Shown: positions 56,589-64,000 of the stretch, in pieces
Layout of the letters: each line of letters starts with the position of its first letter
Numbering within the stretch: position 1 is the first letter of the stretch
Assembly (NCBI RefSeq): GCF_001411555.2
Contig: NC_049909.1
Location: 15,868,686 to 15,932,685, forward strand
Origin: Juglans regia
Taxonomy: Eukaryota; Streptophyta; Magnoliopsida; Fagales; Juglandaceae
Length of the DNA: 64,000 bases
Direction: 5' to 3'
The notes under the pieces: generated by a model
Database searches by the model: none
What the model was told of the DNA's origin: nothing
The model's input: only the letters and a program-made list of their open reading frames with translations
Position numbers and translations under genes: made by a program

Positions 56589-59429
56589 CACAGGGAAAGC
56601 ATGATTTATTATTGCATGGAGTATTCAGGTAAAGCAGAGCCACAAATTCTCGTCAGATTGTGAATTCGATGATGATGCATACTGGATTTTTACACTCTGC
56701 AGTAGCTGGATACCAAACACCCTCTTTCACTGGCATTCTTCGTATTCCTTTACACTACTTATGGTTTTTTGTGCACTGTTGTTCATGCCATTCTACATAT
56801 TTGACAGCAGTCAGACTTGAGTATTTGACTACATATTGGAAATCCTGGTCTTTAAGCATTGATTTAGTTATGTTATTTGTGATCAAATAGATGAAAAACA
56901 TGTGTTCAGCATACGTGTTTGTAAATTGGTTTGCTCCGTGCTGTGGTTTTACCTTTTTCATTTTTATTTTTGCTCATACCTTATCAGATTGAAGTTTATA
57001 CAAAGATCAGCTTCATGATAGCCAGAGCAAGTTGCCCTGTATGAGAAGAAATATGAGCATAAAGTGGCTGATAGAGACAGCCATGGAAATCCCATAAGAG
57101 TGGAGAAAACTCGTAAACAATTGGCAGTTTAGTTCATGTATGAACCCCAAAGGATGTATTCTAGTCCGACCATGTCCTTCTTGATATCAAAAGGTGTAGC
57201 TCAAGTGTACCTATGTGTAACAACTATTTTTTATGGTGCTCTTTATTATTAATGAGACGGTGAATCATGTTTTAAAAGATGGGATTGGGGGGGGGGGGGG
57301 GGTGTGGATTGCAACTTTTTTGTACTTTGGGTAGAACAGTATCAAAATTGAAAATTTAGTTAGGACAAAAATTTGATGTTAATGTCTACAAAAGATCTTA
57401 CCAAAAAATACTTATAACTTGGCATTTATTTTGATAGATCGAATCTACTTTACAATAAATAAAAAAATTATAATCTAATATATCATATTAAATTATGTCA
57501 ATTTGTAAGTTTTATTTTGTAAGATCTCTTCTGGATTAGGTCGGAAAAATTTGTAAAAGCTATAAAATATTGAGATTGAACTTAATTCTTCGGGTAAATT
57601 ATATAAACCCTAAAACTACCGTCCAACATACCCGAGAGCTGTGGGAACTACCCCTCGATCAGGTTTGGGCATCTAATAATAAATAAAAGGGTGGCATTAC
57701 CTCCAATTTATAACGAAAATACAACAATTTCCCTTTCGCTGATAGGAAAAAAAATTCAAAAAATAAAGACACTTTAAAAATTGGAGAATTCAGAAGTCAA
57801 AAAGGGCATAATATGTATCCATCGATGAAGGAATTCAGAAGCTTAATTTTGATGCAACAATGAGGAGAATTTCTCCACTGCTCTGTGACCCTATTTTGAA
57901 ACCACCATGAATATACGCCTCCTCCAGGCAAAAAATATTACAAAAAATAAAAACTGCAAGCATAGGCTACATGTTTCAAAACTCGGATCATAAATCTGAT
58001 ATCAAGAAAATCATATGTACATAGCACAAAAAATCCAGGCTCATTCATCTCTGAAGAATGGATCAGCCAAAAACCAAAGTGCCATAGTAAACAGCCAGTT
58101 ATTGATTCTGACAATTATTTCTGTCACCAAGTACAACATATAAAATGCAACCATACTGAGTAGTTTGTTTAGACCGATGTCACTTGTATTTGGAAATATA
58201 GTCCTCTCCACAAGCAAGGATTCATAACCATCTGGTTGCCAATAGCTGATCGGCTCAAACACAAAATTTAAGTACAATTCACAGGCACTGGCAATAAGCG
58301 CACTCAGAAACAGTATATATAACTTGGCATCGGTGGCTGGCATGAAGCCAACCCATATGAAGCCCAAAAATTACCCAGACACCATACAATGTCTGACTTC
58401 CATACTGTGAATTTTACCTCCATAACACTAAGATTCTTCGCCATCATCGTCTTCTTTCCCTTACATTCTTTAGAACAAAGATGAAAATCCTTTTGTACCT
58501 CCAAACAAGACCACCGCTAACCCACCAAACAAGCTGGCTCCACCCACGTCCCTACACTGAAGGGTAAATTCCTGCTCAGATCAATACTTTTATCATTAAC
58601 TTCCCCTCCTTCAAAAAGAAAAATAGAGCTGGAAATATAACACTACACTAAAGATTTTTTTTTCTTTAGTTTAATGGTATTCCTTTTTCAATGACAAAAC
58701 ACATTGAAAAATAATTGTTAAACTAAGGTTTTAAGGACATGAACACTTCTTCAACGTGAAGAAGTTATGATGGCACCATGCAATAAATCCTAGCCACCAC
58801 TCATACCTAAGTCCATTAAATGTCGTCTGCAACTGAATATAAGGCATGTTCTGACTTAACAAGAGCATTATTTCTCGGTTGAAAAATTTGCACAAAATTA
58901 TTGGTGTTCAATGGTAAATTTTATTTTCAATGGCAAACCAAATTTTACTAAATATTCATGATTTCTGCCCACACTTACTAACACTGTAAAGTCCTCCAAC
59001 TAAATAACTAAGAATGTATTGTAAAAAAACAAAAAAAAGAGAGAGAAAGCATAAAAGTAATAACCTCCTTCTTCTTGCTTTTAGTGTGACATTAAAGCAC
59101 CTAGGGCATACAACCCAAGTAAGCAGGGCAGCTCAAAAAGGTGAGCCAAAGAAATTATTTTTGATAAGTAAACAGCCGATCCAAATAAAAAGGTGAGCCA
59201 AAGAAATAAAAAGGAAAAAGAAGAAAAATAAAATATAAAATAAATTGCAGCTCAAAACTAAAGTTCAGAGCTTTTCTTTTTGTTTGACAATGGTATCAGA
59301 AGCTTTGCCTCAGCTAGTTCCTTGGCTACATGCAGTCTCCCCATCCCACATACATAGAGCAATTAACAGACCACGCTTCTATATATAATTGGTTACTTAT
59401 CAAAAAATATATATATATAATTGGTCGAA
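56589..59429. other. CLPR4 3' region and intergenic spacer
   Basis: The first ~650 bp probably hold the CLPR4 3' untranslated region; TTTATTATTAATGAGAC near 57242 is a plausible end. No gene is assigned further right. A minus-strand frame at 58041-58367 is hydrophobic but unrecognised and is discussed under findings. A GGGGGGGGGG run lies at about 57287-57302. TTGATAAGTAA and its reverse complement TTACTTATCAA occur at about 59160 and 59393. Confidence 0.5.
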
Positions 59430-59439
59430 ATGGGATTCC

Positions 59440-60590
59440 TCAAAAGGGAGATGGCAGAGAAGTGTTGGGTTCGAATGAGGAAACATTGATGCAGGCATTG
59501 GCTGTTATGGAGGAAAAAGTGCGTTTATTGCTGGAAGATATATTTTGGATGAAATGGTGCGTTAAGGGGAAGGGGATTATGCAGATGGGTCTGGGCCGGG
59601 AGATGGGCTCTAAAGAGGGGTTGGGAAGCGATAAGGCCAAGGGTCAGGGTGCATCGCAATTGGGCCTGGGCAGGGTTTCGGATCCAAGAGCAGAGAGGGG
59701 CCCGTTGAGGGTTGCGGTTCAGGCTGGGTCAAGGAAAGAATCCGGGCTGGGCCAAAGTTTAGGCCCAAAATGAGTTTGCAAGCCGTTGTATCGGGAACAA
59801 GCCGATATTTCGGGGCAGGGCTGTAGTCATCCTCTTGAGATGCTGGCACGTGACCTGCCGGACCCCACACCGACACAGAAAGTGTCGCTGTCAACCACCT
59901 TGGTGGGTTGGAATAGTCACTGTGTTGGGAGGAAGCCGAGGAAGGTGAGCTGGTAGAGGAGCTCGACGGCGGGGATGTTTCAGCTAAGGAGATCAGGCTG
60001 TCTTCTGCGAAGTCTAGTCCTTCAGAGGGGGAGGTTCTTTCGAGGGAGATTGTTCCGTGGAAGGGTGACACGGATGTTGGTGGAGAGGGTGAAGGTGGCA
60101 TCGGGAACTCAACAGAGGTGTGGTGTGGTGAGTTACAGTTGGCTCGACTAACAGGGACAGGGCTCTTAGACTCTGTTCAGAAGGAAGTTAAGAAGGGTGG
60201 TGGCGTTACAGCGGAGGTGGGGTCTGAAGGAGACTCAATGGATTCTCAGTTAGTGTGTGGCGAGAGTGGGGGAGTTGATATGAAGGAGATGGGTAGCCCC
60301 ATTCCTCTATGTGCTATTCTACCTAGTTCAGTTCCTCAATCTTCGGATTGGGTGCTAAAAAAGGTGGCGGAGCTACAGTAGTGGGTAGGGATTTCTTGCG
60401 AGGGCTATGAGGAACAATTTAAAGCCCTCTTGGTGGCTATCGAATCAGGCATATCAGCGGCTTTGAAGTCAGCAGTTAAAAAAGACAAGGAGTTGAAAAG
60501 ATTGATGTGCACTATCAACTATGATAACAAGGAGGGTAGTGTTGGGAGGGAAAGGGTGAAGGGGCCGGGGAGTTGTTTATCTTATGAAGC
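59440..60590 (+). pseudogene. LINE ORF1-like region, degenerate
   Basis: Frames here are rich in Gly, Ser and charged residues (LGREMGSKEGLGSDKAKGQG, VGERVKGPG-like parts). They end with GYEEQFKALLVAIESGISAA and a basic stretch (KSAVKKDKELKRLMCTINYD), features of the C-terminal end of plant LINE ORF1 proteins. Stops occur at 59771, 60379 and 60603. The N-terminal DUF4283 domain and zinc knuckle were not seen. Assignment rests on position before the endonuclease and on composition. Confidence 0.5.
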
Positions 60591-60599
60591 CTATAATTT

Positions 60600-63500
60600 T
60601 ATTTAACAAGAGACTCCACATCCGATCTCTTCTCTGCTGTTGGAAAGTTGATGTTGTGTGACTTCAAGAGACCAAATTGTTTAATGTCGACAAAAACATT
60701 ATTCGAAGTTTATGGGGCTGTTCGTATGTGGGGTTGAGCTATTTAGCCTCTTTGGGGGCCTCAGGAGGGGTGTTATTGATGTGGGATAGGAGAGTGGTGG
60801 AACTAGTAGAGGTGTGCATTGGGGATTATTCTATTGCTGATTCTTTCAAGAATATTGTGGATGGATGGGGGTGGGCACTCAGGGGAGTATATGGGCCTAA
60901 TGTGGATAGTGAAAGAAGATACTTGTGGGAGGAATTTGCGGGTTTGTTCTCTTTATGGGAACTTCCTTGGGTCGTGTGTGGGGACTTTAATGTCGTCCGC
61001 TTCCCTTGTGAGAGGGAATGGGCCTCTTTGTTAACAAGGGTGATGGAAGAATTCTCGGAATTGATTTTTTTTATCTTAACTTGATTGATCTCCCTTTGGT
61101 TCGGGGGTTGTTTACGTGGTCTAACAGTACGGGGGGTCAAGGTTGGACAGATTTTTAATCTCTGCTTGTTGGGAGACTCAGTATCTGGATTTATGTCAGA
61201 AGAGACTGCCACGGGTATGCTCAGATCATTTTCCTATTTTGTTAGATTGTGGGGGTATTCGTGGGGGTCGATGTTATTTTAAATTTGAGAATGTGTGGCT
61301 TCAAGGAGAGGGTGAGGGATTGGTGGGCTTCCTATTCATTCCTTGGCGAACCTAGTTTCATTGTGGCTAGGAAGCTTAAGGCTCTTAAGTTGGACCTGAA
61401 AAAGTGGAATATTGAGGTTTTTAGACATACGGATGAGCAAAAGAGTCTTCTTTGGGATGAGTTGCATTCTCAAGAAGTAGGGGGGGTCAATGAAGAAGCT
61501 TCCCTGAGAAAGATTGAGGTGGTGGCGGAGTTAGAGAAGGTGTTGTTGTTAGAGGAAATTTCTTGGAGACAAAAATCTAGGATGACATTGTTGAAGGAGG
61601 GCGATAAATGTACTAAGTTCTTTCACAAAATGGCAAATTCTCACAGGCGTAACAATGTAATTGAGGCGATTCATTCCGGTAATACGGTGTATCAGTCCCC
61701 AGAGGATGTTCAAGATCATATAGTGTGCTATAATGAGGAGCTCCTCAAAGAAATGGCGGAGTGGCGTCCTAAACTGGATGGGTTGTCTTTCGATCAGCTG
61801 GACAATACTGTTGCAAGTTCGTTGGAGAGACCTTTTGAGGAATCCGAAGTGCATCAAGCGGTGTGTGGTATGTGCATCAAGTGGTATGTGTGGTATGTGT
61901 TGGGAAGTGGTGAAGGTTGATGTGATGCAGGTTTTTCAAGAGTTATATCTTTGCCAAAAGTTTGAAAAGTCCCTTAATGCCACCTCTATTGCTCTCATCC
62001 CGAAGATTGCAGGGGCTATGGAATTGAAAGATTTCTGTCCTATAAGTTTGGTAAGTGAGATTTATAAAATCATTTCGAATGTGCTAGCAAACCGCATGTG
62101 TTTTGTGATGGATAAAATAATCTCTAAACCTCAAAATGCCTTTGTTTGGGGTCGACAAATTTTAGATTCGGTTTTGATAGCAAACGAGTGCTTGGACAGC
62201 CGGGTGAGGGAGGGTAGACCGGGAGTCCTTTGTAAGTTGGACATGGAGAAGGCCTATGACTGTGAGCTAGGATTTTCTGCTTTATGTGTTAAGGAGGTGT
62301 GGCTTCAGAGATAAGTGGTGTGGTTGGGTTAAACATTGTGTTTCAAACACTCGGTTTTCTGTGCTTGTTAACGGCAAACCATGCGAATTTTTTCAGAGTT
62401 CAAGGGGTTTGAGACAAGGGGATCCGTTATCTCCTTTCCTTTTTGTTTTAGTAATGGAGGCCTTAAACCTATGATGGAAGCTGCTGTAAGGGGTGGTTTC
62501 TTGGCTGGTTTTTCAGTGGGAAGCACTAGCAACGGGTTATCCATCTCCCATTTATTGTATGCGGATGACACTCTAATTTTCTGCGATGCTGACAGTGGAA
62601 ATATTGAAGCTTTCAGGGCTGTACTGTTGTGTTTTGAAGCGGTTTCGGGCCTCAAGGTGAACTTGAGAAAGTCGGAATTGGTTCCAGTGGGGGAGGTGGG
62701 GAATATTTACTATTTAGCTGATTTGATGGGCTGTAAAGTGGTAGCTCTCCCTATGAGTTACCTCGGTCTTCCTTTGGGAGCCTCTTTTAAAGCAAAATCT
62801 ATTTGGGATGGAATGGTAGAGAAGGTAGAAAAAAGGTTGTCGGGGTGGAAGCAGCTTTATCTTTCAAAAGGTGGGAGGTTAACTCTTATCAAGAGTACTC
62901 TCTCCAATCTTCCTACATACTCTCTCTCTTTATTTCCTTTACCAGTGGGGGGTGGCTAATCAGATTGAAAAACTTTTTAAGGCCTTTTTGTGGGGAGGTA
63001 TGGGTGAGGAATACAAGTTTCATCTTGTGGGTTGGCCAAGAGTGTGTTGTCCTAAGGAGATGGGAGGTTTGGGGGTGTGTAACCTGATTACTTTCAATAA
63101 AGCCCTTTTGGGAAAGTGGCTGTGGAGATTTCAATTGGAGTAGGATTCGCTGTGGAGAATGGTAGTGGATGGGAAGTATGGCTGTGATTGGGGGGGTTGG
63201 TGTTCTAAGGAGGGTAGGGGGACTTACAGTGTGAGTCTTTGGAAGTTTATTAGAAAGGGGTGGAAGGAGTTTATAACACATACCAGTTTGGAGGTTGGTG
63301 AGGGCACAAGGATCAGTTTCTGGTTTGATGAATGGTGTGGCGAAAGAGCCCTGTTTTCTGCATTTCCAAGAGTTTTCAGACTAGCCGAAAATCAACAAGC
63401 TGTCGTGTCAGATGTGTTGTGCCGAGCCAATGACACAGTGTATTGGAACCTGTCCTTTTCCAGAAATGTGCAGGATTGAGAAGTTGAGGAGATAACAGGC

Positions 63501-64000
63501 TTTTACAGTTTTTTGTATTCCAGGAAGATAGGTGGTATTGTGGGAGATAGAATGCTGTGGAAACACTCAAAGAACAAGAAATTTTCTGTCTAATCCTTCT
63601 ACAAAGTGCTGCAAAACCACCAGCCCTTAGTGTTCCCATGGAAGGGTATATGGAGAGTCCCGGTTCCACCTAAAGTTGCATTTTTCGTTTGGACTGCGGC
63701 TTTAGGTAAAATTCTGATGGCTGACAACTTAAGAAAACGAGGGATGATTATTTTGGAGTGGTGCTACTTGTGTAAGAAAGATGGTGAATCGATTGATCAT
63801 ATTTTTCTGCATTGTGAGGTGGCAAGGGAGTTATGGGATGGCATTATCAGTAGGGCTGGGTTGTCATGGGTTATGCCCAGGAGTGTGGCGGAACTTCTAG
63901 CTTGCTGGAATAGACAACATCATAGTTCTCAGTTGGCTGTGACATGGAGGATGGTCCCTTTGTGTTTATTGCGGTGCATTTGGTTGGAAAGAAACGAGAG
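60600..64000 (+). pseudogene. LINE ORF2: endonuclease, reverse transcriptase, zf-RVT
   Basis: The endonuclease part (60677-61084) has ASGGVLLMWDRRVVE, WALRGVYGPNVDSERRYLW and WVVCGDFNVVRFP. A linker follows (EISWRQKSRMTLLKEGDKCT, FFHKMANSHRR). The reverse transcriptase has [31 protein letters not shown] and LLYADDTLIF, with YADD at 62558-62569, then MSYLGLPLGAS and [20 protein letters not shown]. The C-terminal zinc region has WRVPVPPKVAFFVWTA and CYLCKKDGESIDHIFLHC (about 63650-63820). At least six frameshifts or stops break it, among them TGA at 61082, a shift near 62290 and another near 62470 and 62955. The catalytic YADD is intact, but the copy cannot encode a full protein. Confidence 0.9.

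Larger units (their letters stand above)
59430..64000 (+). mobile_element. L1-type LINE retrotransposon, runs off the window
   Basis: The order of domains is that of plant L1-type LINEs. There is a remnant of ORF1's C-terminal region (about 59440-60590), then an AP-type endonuclease, reverse transcriptase and the zf-RVT zinc region, all on the plus strand. The 3' end, poly-A tail and right target duplication lie beyond 64000. The 5' end is not clear; LINE copies are often 5'-truncated. The DNA has a higher GC content than the spacer to its left. Confidence 0.88.

Noticed and set aside
59286..59298. ATGGTATCAGAAGC as an LTR primer-binding site
   Set aside because: There is no LTR to its left, no gag to its right and no repeated partner; the TGGTATCAG match alone is not enough.
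59330..59773. Possible small host gene before the LINE
   Set aside because: Its composition and position fit a decayed LINE ORF1 region leading into the endonuclease.
1..64000. CRISPR-like or phage-like repeat systems, operons
   Set aside because: All arrays are tandem repeats without spacers, and the gene content is purely plant nuclear. There are no bacterial or phage genes.

Overview
This window is plant nuclear DNA, most likely from a woody eudicot. The evidence is an AT-rich background, dense plant-type transposons (Copia, Gypsy/Tat-like, L1-type LINE, hAT, CACTA, Mutator-like and Harbinger-like MITEs), an intron-rich nuclear gene for a plastid Clp subunit, an intronless PPR gene and a plant peptide-hormone precursor. 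Repeat families resemble those I associate with Fagales/Juglandaceae, but that is only an impression.

Only three host genes can be supported. They are an intronless P-class PPR gene on the minus strand (17079-18554), a CEP-type secreted peptide precursor on the plus strand (39308-39649), and a seven-exon CLPR4 gene on the plus strand (52646-56588). All three have intact reading frames. The PPR and CLPR4 genes each carry a cluster of TGGGCY/AGCCCA (site II) motifs upstream, as expected for nuclear genes serving organelles.

The rest is mobile DNA and spacer. From left to right: AT-rich spacer with simple repeats (1-3179); a complete but mutated Copia element with 5-bp target duplication (3185-8009); a hAT-like MITE (8719-9421); MITEs (11.5-12.1 kb); a non-autonomous LARD-type LTR element with GC-rich internal arrays (12466-15936); the PPR gene; MITEs (19.2-20.0 kb); a decayed CACTA coding region (20.56-23.0 kb) abutted by a Gypsy-like gag-protease element with a 3' tandem array (23056-27700); spacer with hAT and possible Helitron ends; a second decayed Copia element (30785-36050); a 419-bp CACTA-type MITE (37618-38036); the CEP gene; a 5'-truncated Copia on the minus strand (about 40893-43920); a 278-bp TRIM (44237-44514); a Mutator-like foldback MITE (45416-45590); a full-length hAT element with perfect 8-bp target duplication and a broken transposase (45946-50021); a 594-bp hAT MITE carrying a U-snRNA-like promoter (50685-51278); GA-rich tandem repeats; CLPR4; and an L1-type LINE that runs off the right edge (about 59.4-64.0 kb).

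I found no multi-gene system, CRISPR array or convincing tRNA/rRNA gene. The most novel-looking items are the snRNA-type promoter plus hairpin inside a hAT MITE, the CACTA-type MITE with a 5-bp rather than 3-bp flanking repeat, a Copia element whose only usable gag start lies across the LTR/primer-site junction, and the nested transposon histories.
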